Assembly: GCA_030549335.1 (NCBI GenBank)
Contig: CM060194.1
Span: forward strand, 36,597,171-36,661,170
Direction of reading: 5' to 3'
Source of the DNA: Pontederia crassipes
Taxonomy: Eukaryota > Streptophyta > Magnoliopsida > Commelinales > Pontederiaceae
Length of the DNA: 64,000 nucleotides
Both the position numbers and the translations under genes were made by a program. Within the stretch, counting starts at the first letter, position 1. Every line of letters begins with the position of its first letter. Positions 34,414 through 46,513 of this stretch are shown in pieces. Under the pieces are notes generated by a model, which saw only the letters and a list, made by a program, of their open reading frames with translations, ran no database searches and was not told the origin of the DNA.

Positions 34414-36510
34414 CATCCACTAGAGGAGGTTACTTAAAAAAAGAACAAGAGGTACTTAAAAAGAAACCATCTAGACCTCCTTCTAATACTTGGGCGCATT
34501 TTAAAAGAGAAAAAGATAAATTCATTTGTAATTTTTTTCATAAGTCTTATACTTGCAATACTTCTAATCACGGAATATTAAATCTATTAAAGTATATAAA
34601 GCTTTGTCATAAAAATCCAAAGAGGGGCCTTGATACGAAGCAAAAAACCATTGTTATTGGCAAGCAATGTGAGGATGATGTTAACACTTGCATTAGTATG
34701 AAATTAATTGATACGGAACATCAAATCTATTGAAGCATATAAAGCTTTATGACAAAAATCCAAAGAGGGGCATCGATAAGAAACAAAAAACCATTGCTAT
34801 TAGCAAGCAAAGTAAGGATGATCCTAACACTTGCATTAGTACGAAATTAGTTGATTGTAATCAAGAAATATGTAGATTAGCATGGCCAAGATGCTTGTTG
34901 TTGATGAATTAGCATTCAAGTTTGTTGAAAATTAAGGTTTTAGAGAGTTTATGGCTAAATGTCAACGAAGGCTTCAACTTCCTTCTCGTATCACTACCGT
35001 TAGATATATTATGCATTTGTTTATGCTTGAGAAATAGAGATTGAAAAATATATTTTCTAAGAACCGTCAAATGATTTCTTTAACAAAAAAATACTTAGAC
35101 TTCAATTTATAATATGAATTATATGTGTATTATTGTCATTACATAGATGACAGTTGGAAATTATATAAGAAGATACTGAATTTTGACTTGATTGATTATC
35201 ACAAAGGTGATACCATCGGGAAACGTTCATGCATGAATGATTGGAGGATCTTGAAAATTGGTAGTGTTACAGTGGATAATGCAAATTTCAATAAATCGAA
35301 TATTACTTATTTGATTGACATCATGAGTGATTAGGGTGGTTCTACATTCCTAGATGGAGAAATGATACGTATGTGATGTGCTGCCCATTTATTAAATTTA
35401 ATTGTTCATAAAGGAATGAATATAATTGATGCATTTATTAAAAGAGTTAGGATTGCATTCAAGTATGTTAAATATTCTCCTAATAGATTTGTAGCTTTTA
35501 ATAGGTGCGTTGAAATGGCAAATATAAATTGCAAGAGGAAGGTGCTCATGGATGTAGCTACCAGGTGGAACTCCACTTATTTAATGTTAGAAGTTGCTGA
35601 AAAGTTTGAAAAGACATTTAAAAGATTTGAGCATGATGGATCTTATATATTATATTTTAAGGATGCTAAAGAAGCAATTCTCATAAGTGAAGATTGGGTT
35701 CGTGTTTGAGTATTTGTGCACTTTTTGAAAGTATTTTATGATGCCACTCTCATTTTCAGGGTCATTCCATGTTACTTCAAATTGTTTCTTTCATAACTTT
35801 ATTGATATTCAAAAGCAATTGAAAAGATGGGGACAAATTGATGACATAGTGCTACAAGCAATGACGACTACAATGCAATTAAAGTTTGATAAATATTGGG
35901 ATGATGATAAGATGCTGGATAATTTATTATTTATTGCATTTTTCCTTTCTCCATGTTATAAATTGAAATACATTAAGTTTTATTTTACTCAAATGTATAA
36001 TAGATGTAGAAGTAAGAAAATGTTGGAAAAATTAAGAACTTACATCCACCTATTGTTGGAGTAATATAAAATTTTAATACCTCTTGATAGGAGTGATTCT
36101 AGTTGCTTAATAGACTTAACATCTAATGCGCGTAAGAATGATGTTGATTGGGAGACTGAATTCATATTAAAAGTCGGAAGGAAACAAGATGAAGTAAAAA
36201 AGAGTGAATTAGATAGATACATTAAGAACAATGTGGAGGAAAACATCAACGTATTTGATATCTGAAAATGGTGGAAAGCAAAATCATGTAAATATTATGT
36301 TTTCTCATATGACTAGAGATATATTAGTTATTCATGTGTCTTCCGTGCCATCTGAGAGTCGAGTTCTTGACCCATTTTGGAGTAGCTTGCTTCCGTCCAT
36401 CATTGATGCTTTAAATTGCACTTAGAATTGTTTAAGAAATCCTACAAAAATAGCTGATTTTTGCATAAAGATGGATGAACTAGAGAAGATTGAAGGTAAC
36501 AAAATTTTAA
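34414..36510 (+). pseudogene. hAT (Ac-type) transposase, heavily degraded
   Basis: Pieces of one transposase occur in order but in different frames. A BED-like zinc finger with WAHFKREKDKF and two Cys lies near 34480-34600. Next come HYIDDSWKLYKKIL (about 35130-35180), TVDNANFNKSN with a catalytic-type Asp (about 35265), CAAHLLNLIVHKGM (about 35385), VATRWNSTYLML (about 35555), and the C-terminal dimerisation region DILVIHVSSVPSESRVLDPF (about 36320-36390). Stops and frameshifts separate nearly all of them. A 143-bp tandem duplication (34571-34856) repeats part of the N-terminal region, and a 3.16 kb LTR splits the gene from its 5' part. It cannot encode a working enzyme. Confidence 0.85.
34571..34856 (+). 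repeat. 143-bp tandem duplication in the hAT transposase remnant
   Basis: 'cggaatattaaatctatt' (34571) and 'cggaacatcaaatctatt' (34714) start two collinear copies, each holding 'ccaaagaggggc' and 'aacacttgcattagta'. They differ by about one base in ten. Confidence 0.85.
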
Positions 36511-37379
36511 AAAAAGTTTATAGTGCTTTTTATACTTTCATTTCAATATTTTTTTAGCTATGCCATTTCTATTTTCTATTGTAGGGTTGCTTGGACTCGG
36601 AGAGGATCGTGTGTAATCTAGTTACCTACATTTTGGAGGGTGATATTTTGTTAAGAGTTAGATATGGATTTCGAATCTCAAGGTAAAAGTTATATCATTC
36701 ACTACTTCATTGTTTATTATTCATTAAATATATACTCAGGTTTCAAATGTTTATAATATTTTTATATTTTTTGATATTTTTTTTGCAGGATACACTAAAG
36801 TGAAGTTGGTTTCTTAGTGCCTACTTATTCCATTCCTCCATTTTAGCTTGTGTCTTGATGCCAAACTTATTATATTGCTTCCAAAAAATGCGCAGTGGAA
36901 AGGATGCTAGTCAGCTCGGGCTAAGCTTCATTATGCTCAGGTACAACTTTAGAAAGTGTCTACTTGTGTCTTGATGCCAAACTTATTATGAAAGTCGGGC
37001 ATGTGATGTGGGATTTATATTTTAAGTCATATTTTGTTCAACTTTAATTTTATTCCTCCCTTTTAGTTTCTACACACTTTGTTATCATATTAAAGACTAG
37101 GAACCTCATGCCATGGCTAAGACAATGTATCCCTTTTGGCTTCAGCAATCAACAATTTACTAGCTTCCTCCTCATCATAAAACAAGGTGTCGGACAGTAT
37201 GGATCCTGGATTGTTCACTTCTCTATTTGTGTCCAAATTTCTTTTCCATGTTCATTTCCTTCAATTAGTGTTTCCTTTGGTCTTATATGAATCATGCTTC
37301 TCTGGTCTTATATGATTCTGCTTAATTTTCCTCTTCTTACGTTTGCTTGGAACTTTCAAATAGGTATGGTCTCCCTTAT
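36511..37379. other. Downstream of the hAT remnant, no gene
   Basis: 'cttgtgtcttgatgccaaac' plus 'ttattat' occurs twice (about 36847 and 36965), a short local duplication. The ORF at 37108-37290 is not recognised. Confidence 0.35.
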
Positions 37380-38093
37380 TGTATCCAGTTGTATGCTTGA
37401 TGCTGCTATGGGCATTGCAAAATGTAGTTTATTTCCCTTGAAAAGTTAGAAGTGATGTTAGTTTTATGAACCGCAATTGGCACATTAGCTATCAATTTTG
37501 ATATGTATTGTATAAGATATCTTAATTCTTTCTGTTTTGTGGAATATGTTTATCTTATCTTGCTATGATGATATGTTCACATGCCATATAGTGTTCTTAA
37601 GTAGTTCATAGCTGCATGTGTCCTATATTTCATTATGATGCATATTCTATGACATGTAGAGATCATGTTATAGGACCATAGTATGTATGGGCCTCAACAT
37701 ATTTTAACGAGAAAAATCTCCTGCACCCCATGGATCCGAGTAGGTATGGACGAGGCTTAGATTCAGTGACAAGAGCCTTATGACAGGGACATTGCACATA
37801 TGATGATCGGACTATGACTCAAGTTATCTTTTAGACTTTTATATTATGATGATGGACTCTTAGTGAGTCAAGTATATATGGCCTATGGGTTTTTGAGTCG
37901 TGTATTTTTATTTGAACTCAATTATGTATTATGAACCCTATGTTGGGTCTTGAAGTTAGCCTATGTGGCCCATGGGCTAAATATGTATTTTGGAATTTTA
38001 TTCGTTATGAAGTGTTTTATGTAATTAAATTATGAAAGGAACATCGCCTAGGGTTCTGCAACTAAATCGAGGCTGAATTTTGGGGACGTTACA
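37380..38093. mobile_element. Gypsy LTR fragment ending GACGTTACA
   Basis: The right edge 'ttttggggacgttaca' (38093), read in reverse as TGTAACGTCCCCAAAA, is a typical gypsy LTR terminus. The left edge could not be located. Non-coding. Confidence 0.45.
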
Positions 38094-38096
38094 CCT

Positions 38097-39350
38097 ATGT
38101 CTCCAAGTTCTTCGTTTCACTTGAGACATAGCGAACACTCACTCTCTCCCTCTATGAAATCTATCAGTCAACCATCTTCCCTTGCCTCTAAATATTTGTC
38201 ACGGGGGACACACTCGGAATCCCACTCAACTCAGCCATCTTCCCCCAACACATCCGTTCCCACTAAAGAAAAAGACCCTAACCTCGTTTATCCCTCTAAT
38301 GAAATGGTTTTCTCTTTCTCCCATCAGCGTCGCCAATGCCAGTCTCTCATGGCGACACCCTATCTTTACAATGAAATTCGCAGATCATGACGTCATGTCC
38401 TCTCTTGGGTTCCTCGCCGACATGGAGCGCGCCACTCAAAAGATGGGAGATTGAGACTTTTTCATGTCCATCTACCCCCCCCCCCCACATACCCCCGTCT
38501 AGTCATGGAATTCGTGAGCTCATTCGAGGATGACAAGCGACGAGAGAAGATCTCTTTCCACCTTTTCAACAAAGATTTTGAATGGTCCTATGAAAAACTC
38601 AATCAAGTCCTGCCCTATCTCCCTAGATGCCTCACACTCCCACGTATCAACACTCAAGGGGTCCTGGAGAAGATCGCGGACCATCAAACTGAGAGGGCGA
38701 GAGCAAGAGCATCGGCCATCTCCAACCCGATCATTCGGTACTTCCATCGGCTCGTGTCTTCCACCATCCTGGGGCATGCCAATACAGAATCACATATCAT
38801 CGACTTTGATCTCTTCATCATTGATACCTTTCTCTATGGAAAATGAGTCAACCTCTTGGGGCACCTCCTATCGAACTGGAATAGATGCATCCAGATGAAG
38901 TCAGGCACTATAGCATTCTGTGGAGTTATCACCGTGATCGACATACATTGTGATCTTTATCTTGGCTCACTAGAGATGACTCAGGGAGCTATGACAATTG
39001 ATCTGAAGACACTCTGAAAGTGGAATCTAATTGAAATCCAAGGACACCACATGTTTCTCATTGTCAAAGGGACTACCCAAAAGTTACGCCTCCCCAATCC
39101 TGCGAAAGTCTCTATCAAATCAGAGTCCAACTAGAAAATTGTTTCTAACACCTGAGGTAGAGGAGCGACCAACCTACTAAACTAATGACAGGGCAGGACC
39201 ACGACCAATCCTCTGGCGCTACATCACCTACAAAGAGAAAGTCACTTGAGCCAAAACCAGCAACAGAAAATGCCTCCGAGCCAATTCTCTCCGATCTCTG
39301 ACCTTTCCTTGTAGGTATACAATCTCCGACGCACTAACATCCGCATCAAA
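38097..39350 (+). pseudogene. Athila-like gypsy ORF, broken
   Basis: In-order fragments match the plant ATHILA ORF pattern: MKFADHDVMSSLGFLADMER, then LVMEFVSSFEDDKRREKISF, HLFNKDFEWSYEKLNQVL, and a later ISNPIIRYFHRLVSSTILGH block followed by a LLGHLLSNW-like piece. Stops occur after MGD (about 38452), after FLYGK (38846) and repeatedly beyond. A C12-type run near 38475 probably caused a frameshift. This family encodes a capsid-region protein of unclear exact function in long gypsy elements. No protease or RT is present nearby. Confidence 0.6.
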
Positions 39351-40534
39351 TTCCTACTCTAAATTCAGATTGCTACCCTCCTACGAATTGAAACAAGTTT
39401 GGGGAACCAACCGGTTCCCCTACACACACTTCTTCCTCGTAGAATGATGCTCCTGACCAGACTTGAACACGCTGAGTACAGTGTTGTGTTTAATTCTAGG
39501 GGAGCACAATGGTATGCTTCCTGCCCATATCTCTGAATCCCCTAGCATACCATTGTACTTGGATTCTAGATTTTGTTCCTTTAAAAATGGTCCAATTTAA
39601 ATATTTTTGTTGTCACAAATTCTTATGATATGTAGACATGCATTCTGCGAACCCCTGCTGAAAAGTTTTGAATTGCCCTCCAGTCTTTAGCTAAGAAACA
39701 TCATGACCTGCATTGTTTACCCTTCATCTTGTACACCTGACCTGTCCGGATGCCGACATTTGAAAGATATTACAAACTTGAACTTTGCTATCCTAACATG
39801 ACATCAAAGTCCATCACTAGATACTGGATAGTACTCTACATGCTATTGCCTAGACTCATTTATGCATTCAATGACTTGTCACCTGCCTGAATCCTACTGA
39901 CCAACATCTTGAAATGTTATAATGTGACTAATGATCTGCATAGATCTTCCTTTGTATAATAGAAAATTTTCTTTTCTTTTCAATAAAAGTCCAAGGGCTC
40001 CATCCTAGTATTCTAAGAAGAATGGTGGGAAATGTTGTGGGACCACTGTTTAAAAAAATAGTTTTATGAATAAATAAAGCGCCAATAACTACTCCGTTGT
40101 CTACCTAGTTTGGGGGAAGACAAGAGTATGCCCCAAGGCACCACTAGCACCATATGCCCAGTATTTAAGAAAGAAAAGCTAGGGACTGTTGAGTGGAATT
40201 ACCTGTGCTAATGTTCTGTTTTATCCCATCATGCAGCTGAAGAGCTATTGCATATAAATCTTATGAATCTTGAAAATGGATAAGTTGGTTATTTTCTTTT
40301 CACCATGAGGACAAGCATTGGTGTATGAATGTTCCTAGGCAATTTACATGTAGGTGACCATCCAGTAGAGAACTTGTGTGTCCCATTAGTACATGAGCTT
40401 AAGTGGTGACATTGTCAGAGCAGTTTAAAAAGAATCCATAAAAAGGGATAATGGCAAACAGGCTAGGTTGGAGAAGAGGATGGGGGATTATGATGCATGC
40501 TTATGATGTGTTTCAAGTCGAAGTTCTTAGTTGG
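39351..40534 (+). other. Athila-like non-coding internal region
   Basis: Between the broken ORF and the polypurine-type region. No gene; the ORF at 40497-40724 crosses into the LTR-like sequence. Confidence 0.35.
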
Positions 40535-41173
40535 TTGCTTGAGGACAAGCGAAACTTTAAGTATGTGGAGAATTATGGTTTATATTTTCACTATTATTCC
40601 GCATGCATACAACATACATGACATGATTATTCCTTTATGCAAACATATGCATTATGTCAATTTAATACATTTCAAACATTCTTCACATCCATGTTTATTC
40701 ACGTATCACTTTTTGCTAGCCTAGAAACTCATTTGGGTAAGTGTCCTCTGTAGGGAGCTGATGAGCTTCGGGAGATAAGGTGGAGTGGCCGGATCACACA
40801 CCATTCTCTGCACATATGAAGGGTGAACTATTTTTAGGCTACGAAAAAGGCCAAACAATCAACAACAAACATCATCGATGATTGGAGACCAACCAGCTCC
40901 CTCACCTCCCTAATGCAAGGAAGCTTCCAGAGGGGACCACAAAAGCTGCAGATGGCAATAAGGCTATAGTACCAGGAGCAAACCGACGGAGGAGCATAAA
41001 GGAGAAGGAGGACAAATACAAAAAGGAAAAGAGGAGGCCAAAAGGAAGGGAGGTGATTCTGAGGAGGGCATTAGGATCATCGAGAGAGAAACTGAGAGTT
41101 AGAAAAATAATGCCTATGACAATTCGTGGGAAAACCTGTGCTCTCCACATGAACTGTAACTAACCGGCTCTTC

Positions 41174-42963
41174 TAGGGGTGGCAATATTCACCGCCCCTG
41201 CGGGGCCCCACGGGGATTCTCCGTTCGGGGCCCCCCATTCGAGGATTTTTTTCCCGCGGGGGCGGGGATGGGGGCGAAACTGCCCCTCTCCTCCCCTTTC
41301 GAGGATCGGGACGGGGGTAGGTCATCCCGCCCCGTCGAGTCCCCGAATCCCCGACATTATTTATAATTAATAATTTATTATAATTATATTCATTAGATTG
41401 TATCTGAACCATCAATTATATATATATATAACATCAAACTCTAACTCCTCCATTTCTTTCTCCCTAAACAGCCGAGACTCTCCAATCGCCTAGCCACCAG
41501 TCGAGACTCTCCACTCGCTAGCCGCCGACCGCCAGCTTCCCTTCATCGGTCATCAATGTCCTCTCCGGCGATGAATTAGATTCCATCTTCACAAGGTATC
41601 CACTTTCGCCTCTTTCTTTATCATATGAAGTTTACGACAACCGGGCGGCGTCCTTATCCCTCACCTCTCCGTCGCGGCCACTTGCATTGAGTCCAAGTGG
41701 CATCATCGTCAAGGGCATGTCATTGTCATTGTCGATGACAGTGCCATCATCATCATGTCATCGAGGGCGTTGTCATCGTCGAGGATGGGTCGATCCGATC
41801 ATCGTCGATGGCGGCGACATCATCATGGATCGTCGAGGGCATTGTCATCGTCGAGGGCATCATCGTCGATCCGATCATCATCGAGGGCATCATCGATCCG
41901 GGCGGGTTGGTCCAGTCATCATCGATCTGGTCGATTCGGTCATCGGCAGTGGCAGCGTCGTATCGTGGATCGTCGAGGCGGTGTCATCGTTGTCGTCGTC
42001 GAATCCGGTCATCGGCGACGGCGGCGCATCATCGTGGTCATCGTCGATGCTATCATCATCGGCGGCCCTCGTCGTCGTCGATGTTGTTGTCGTCGGCAGC
42101 CCACATCATCATCGACCATCGATGAGGGAGATTCACCTCTGTGCACTGTGTGCAGAGGAGAGGCGCCTCTGGCGACGGCGGCACGTCATCGTGGTCGTCA
42201 TCGATGCTATCGGCGGCGGAGGCCCTCGTCGTCATTGGTGGCCCTCTCGTCGTCAATCGTCGACGAGGGTAATTCACCTGTGCACAGAGGTGAATTGCCT
42301 CGCCTTTGCGCACAGTGCAGAGGTGATTCAATGACATTTATTTTTTTAATTTTGATATTTTTTGTAATTTTTTAGGTGTTTTCAACAAAGATGAAGATGT
42401 AGATGATTGAATGATGAAGTTATGGTAATTTTTTATCATTTTTTAATTTTATTCAATTTAGTTTTATTCTACTAATCATTTTTTTATTAACATGTAGAAA
42501 ACTTTGCAAATGGGTAAAGGATGAAATGAAGAAAAATGATGAATGTCCTCTTATTGATCTTTTACAAATGTTGTTAAAATATTTGGTGTTGTAATTTAAA
42601 CTTTATGTTATGAAACTTGTATCAAATTTAAAGTTTGTGTTATGGTAGAATTTGAAAATTATGTTGTGGTGGAATTTGTGTCAAAATTTAAATTTTATGT
42701 TGTAGAATTTATAATAGTGATATATTTATAATTGTGTGCACGAATACTTTATAATAATTTGTTATTTTCTAATTTTTCACATTATTTAATAAAACATTCG
42801 AAGAATTGGAGTCCTCGCAGGGATTTGGGGCCCCGCGGGGATGGGGGGATAAAATTTCCCCTGAATCGGAGATTAGGGGCGAGGTTGGGGGGCGGGGGCC
42901 GATCGTCAGGGTCGGGGCAGGGGTGGTGTCCCCCACCCCGAGCAGGGTCGGGTGCCACCCCTA
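41174..42963. mobile_element. Non-autonomous hAT element, 1.79 kb
   Basis: TIR 'taggggtggca' at both ends, with flanking octamers ggctcttc (41166-41173) and ggctctac (42964-42971), 7 of 8 identical. Subterminal arms are G/C-rich with 'gcggggccccac' on the left and 'ggggccccgcgggg' on the right. The core (41690-42260) is a TCG/ATC-rich low-complexity tract that opens long but meaningless frames in several phases. No transposase, so it needs one in trans. Confidence 0.85.
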
Positions 42964-43190
42964 GGCTCTACTGAACTTTATCTAACCGGCTCTGCTAAGG
43001 TCGGGAGGTGCTTCATGTGTTTTGGATTTATGTTCTTAGTCGCACTTTCATCTGTTTCTTTTCATGATCTGAACCGAATGTTGATCTTGCTTACGGTTTT
43101 AATGATATTTGTTTGATCCATGTTTCATTGTATAACTCTTTATTTTTTGGATATGTATTTGGATTTGAGCTCGTGAATTATCTTCACCTT

Positions 43191-43400
43191 GCATCCCCGA
43201 CCATAGGAACATTAGAGGCTCTACGCAATCGAACGTAGAGAAATCCAGTTTTGGTGAAGACGATTCTCTGAGTGGTTTTCCTATTTTCCTCGTAGTTGTA
43301 AGCTAGGGGGAGTTCTTGAATCATTTCTATCTTGTACTCCCGACCGTAGGGATATTAGAGGCTCCATGTGATCGAACATAGAGAAATCTAGCTTTGGCAT
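43191..43400 (+). repeat. ~138-bp tandem duplication inside the gypsy LTR
   Basis: 'cttgcatccccgaccatagg' and 'cttgtactcccgaccgtagg' begin two copies, each continuing through 'attagaggctc', 'atcgaac.tagagaaatc' and 'agctttggc/agttttggt'. Confidence 0.75.
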
Positions 43401-45010
43401 GTAATGGTTCATAGTTCGGATTTTTACAGAATTAGCAATGGTGGTTCTTCATGGTTTGGCTTAGATGTCGTTTATTTTCCGATACGTGACCTGAGAGGAC
43501 TGTGCGTATTTCGAGTTTCTGACAATAAATGACCATGGGGACTCGAATCATCTTAGACAAATTCGGAGAGTGTTCGTGTATTTATTCTTCGCCACTGCTG
43601 TTTTCGATTCCTTTTTATTCTTAAAAATTCCACCCGAGAGGGAACATTCTTTTATCGTCAGGCGATCCAAACAGGGCGGATAACAAATGAATTTATTTTA
43701 AAAAACTTCCAGTGATTCCAAATTATATTTTATGAATCGATCTTTTCTTCCCCTCTCAAATCGTCTAAGCAGTCTCAGTGATACACTAGTCCCTTGCATT
43801 CAACCCCAAAGGATCCTCCGCCCCCCTTTCGTGCGATATTCTCTATGCACACTTTATGCGAGTTAAAGTTTTTTGTGCAGTTGCCGAGGGTGCAAGGTAG
43901 CAATGATTCAAGAACTCCTCCCAAACTTAAAGTTTTGCTTATCTTCAAGCAAAATTAGGAACTTATGGTCGAAAATTTTCAGATTTTTATTACCACATTA
44001 TGCATGACACTATATCTCAAGAATCATAAGATAGATGTGGAGAAGTCATAAATGTTTCATTTCAACAATAAAGCATTCGATCATGAAAACATATCAAAAC
44101 ATGAGATATGTGTATGTTGAACGTATATGAAAAGTATAGATAAATTCTTCACATCAACTTCCTCCAAACTTAAACCTTTGTTTGTCCTCAAGCAAAATTA
44201 GAAACTTAGGGTCAAAAGTTTTCAAGCTTTCATGACCACACTGTGCATAACACTATATCTCTCTAGCCTTCACACTTCGCCTATCTGAACATTATTTACC
44301 CATTTAAGGCCCTTTAATCCCTGACATAGTAATCACTGAAGCAAGTGTCTATATCACATAATCTCATCCAAGAACTTACACATTCACATAACATATATTA
44401 ACACTAAAACATGATAAGCACGTATAGGGACACTTACATGTCCCTTTAAACTTTCTTTCTCATTTTCCCTTTTTTGTTATTTTTTTTCTTGCTGTAGAGA
44501 CCTCTCTTCAATTGTATATTGAGAAACTAAAAATAAAAAGAGATTTTCCACTGCATAGTCCTCACCTTTTTTTCGAGAATACTCGGTTTGAGTGCTAGTG
44601 GTATCATGCATAGCATAATCTTATCTTTCTCAAGTGAGATGATATAGGAGTAGTTATTGAAGATAGAGAAGTTGCCCACAGCCTTCCCCACATTTTCTTC
44701 CTACAATACTCGTGTGAGGCACTTAAGACTTTTATTATAGAAAGAGTAAAAATATTACTCAATATACAAAAGAAAAGAAGTGCAGAAATGAGGGCTTACA
44801 ACTATATAATTTACTCTTATTACACTGTAGATACAAAAAGGTGCAAGTGCAAGATCCTATATGAGGTTATGTGGAGGGTCACTCAACATGTCATATGCTT
44901 TGATTTCAAGCCAAGGTAATTTATATGATTATGTTTTACTTCAGGAATGTTCAAGATAGATTAGCCATGAAAGCTAAAAGATCAATAATGTCATGCATAA
45001 TGTTTCCTAA

Positions 45011-45809
45011 CACTACAAGAAAAATGTTGATTACCGACGGTCAAAATCGTCGGTAATCAGCTCAAAAACCGTCGGTAACACAATTACCGACGATTTTTCA
45101 AACGGAATCAATCTGTCGGAAAAACGCTTGTCGCAAATTGATTTGCAACGGTTTAAAAAAAACCGTCGGTAATTGCGACAGCTTGGACCGTCGAAAAATT
45201 CTGACGGTTTCGGCCGTCGAAGCTTTCCGGCGGTTCCAACCATCGAAATTTTTTTACGGTCGCAACTGTCGAAACTTTCGACGGTAACAACTGTCAAAAC
45301 TTTTGACGGACAACCGACGATCTTTCGGCAGTCGGAACCATCGCAAAGAATTTTTTAAAAATAAAAAAAATTAGCGGCCGGATCCGGCCGCCTGTGACAG
45401 GATCCGAACGCTCGCGGCCAGATCTAGCCACAGGCGGCTGAATTCGGCAGCCAAGTGGCTGGATCTAGCCGCAGGTGGCTGGATCTGGCCGCAGGCAGCC
45501 GAATCCCGAATCCGGCCACTAGGCGGCCGATCCGGCGCCAGTGGCTGAATCCGGCCGTTGGCGGCCCGATTCGGCCACTGGCGGCAGCGGCCTGATGCCG
45601 ACTGCCGAATCCGGCCACCAGCGGCCGGATCGGCTGCTGGCGGCCGAGAAAGAGAAAGAGACAGAGAGATGTCGACGAAGAGAGAGAGACAGAGGATCGC
45701 CGGCGGTCGACGATTGACGTCCGACCAGAGGCTCACCGGCCGGGAGAGGGAGAGGGGGAGAGAGAGAGGAGAGGGCGAGAGAGAGAGAGGAGAGGAGGAA
45801 TTATAATAG

Positions 45810-45849
<40 letters not shown>

Positions 45850-46510
45850 GAAAAAGATGAGAGAAAGCGGGAAAAAGAAAAAAAGCGAGATAATGAAATT
45901 TTAATTACCGACGACTCCGGCCGTCGAAAATGTAAATATTAATTATTTTTAAAGTTATCGACGATTGTGACCATCGAAAAAATATTTAGTTATATATGAT
46001 GTTTATTTTTTATTTTACCGATGGTTTGAACCGTCGGTAATTATTACCGATGGTCAAAACCGTCGTTAATTACGACAGTTTGGACCGTCGCTAGTTATAT
46101 TAATAAAATACTCCTCATATGATATTATTATACATTTACCGACGGTTACGACCGTCGGAAATTGCGACGGATTTTGCGACGGATGGATATCCGTCAGAAA
46201 TATCGATGTTCGTAATCGTCGAAAAATTTTATAATAATATAATAAATTACATAATTTATTTTTTTATTTTCGATGATTGTAACCATCGAAAAATCTGTCG
46301 CAAATTGCGATGGATGGAAATCCATCAGAAATATCGATGTTCCTAACCGTCGAAAAATAAAATAATAATATATCAAATTACATAATCTATTATTTCCATT
46401 TCCGACAGTTATAACCATCGAAAAATTTGTCGGAAATAGAACCGTCGCAAAATCCGTGGTAAATTGCGACGAATTTCAAACCGTCGGAAAATGATAATTT
46501 TTTTGTAGAG
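45011..46510. mobile_element. Non-autonomous CACTA (CMC/En-Spm) element, 1,500 bp
   Basis: Starts CACTACAAGAAAAA and ends TTTTTTGTAGAG, with TAA target copies at 45008-45010 and 46511-46513. Both subterminal zones are packed with CCGACGGT/ACCGTCGG-type motifs in both orientations, the transposase-binding pattern of this superfamily. The final base pair of the right terminus deviates (GAG for GTG). The core has a GGCCGGATC-rich low-complexity block (45375-45640), a GA-rich block and a (TA)17 tract (45813-45846). No transposase; ORFs in the core are repeat artefacts. Confidence 0.9.
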
Positions 46511-46513
46511 TAA

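Larger units (their letters stand above)
40535..43864 (+). mobile_element. Gypsy polypurine-tract region and LTR, split by a hAT insertion
   Basis: 'ttgcttgaggacaagcgaaa' then 'ctttaagta' near 40536 is the motif that precedes the 3' LTR in Tat/Athila elements. The LTR-like sequence runs from about 40571, is interrupted by the 41174-42963 element, and ends near 43864 ('ctttatgcgagtt'). A primer-site-like 'tgtgcagttgccgaggg' lies just beyond (43874-43890). Net LTR length is about 1.5 kb. Its end closely resembles the LTR end at 54585 of the minus-strand element, so both belong to related families. Confidence 0.45.

Noticed and set aside
41687..42375. Overlapping 205-215 codon ORFs in the short hAT element
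   Set aside because: All frames are open because the DNA is a TCG/ATC low-complexity tract; the products are Ser/His/Arg repeats without any domain.
45371..45806. 121-codon minus ORF and 82-codon plus ORF in the CACTA core
   Set aside because: Both read a GGCCGGATC/GA-rich low-complexity block inside a non-autonomous transposon.
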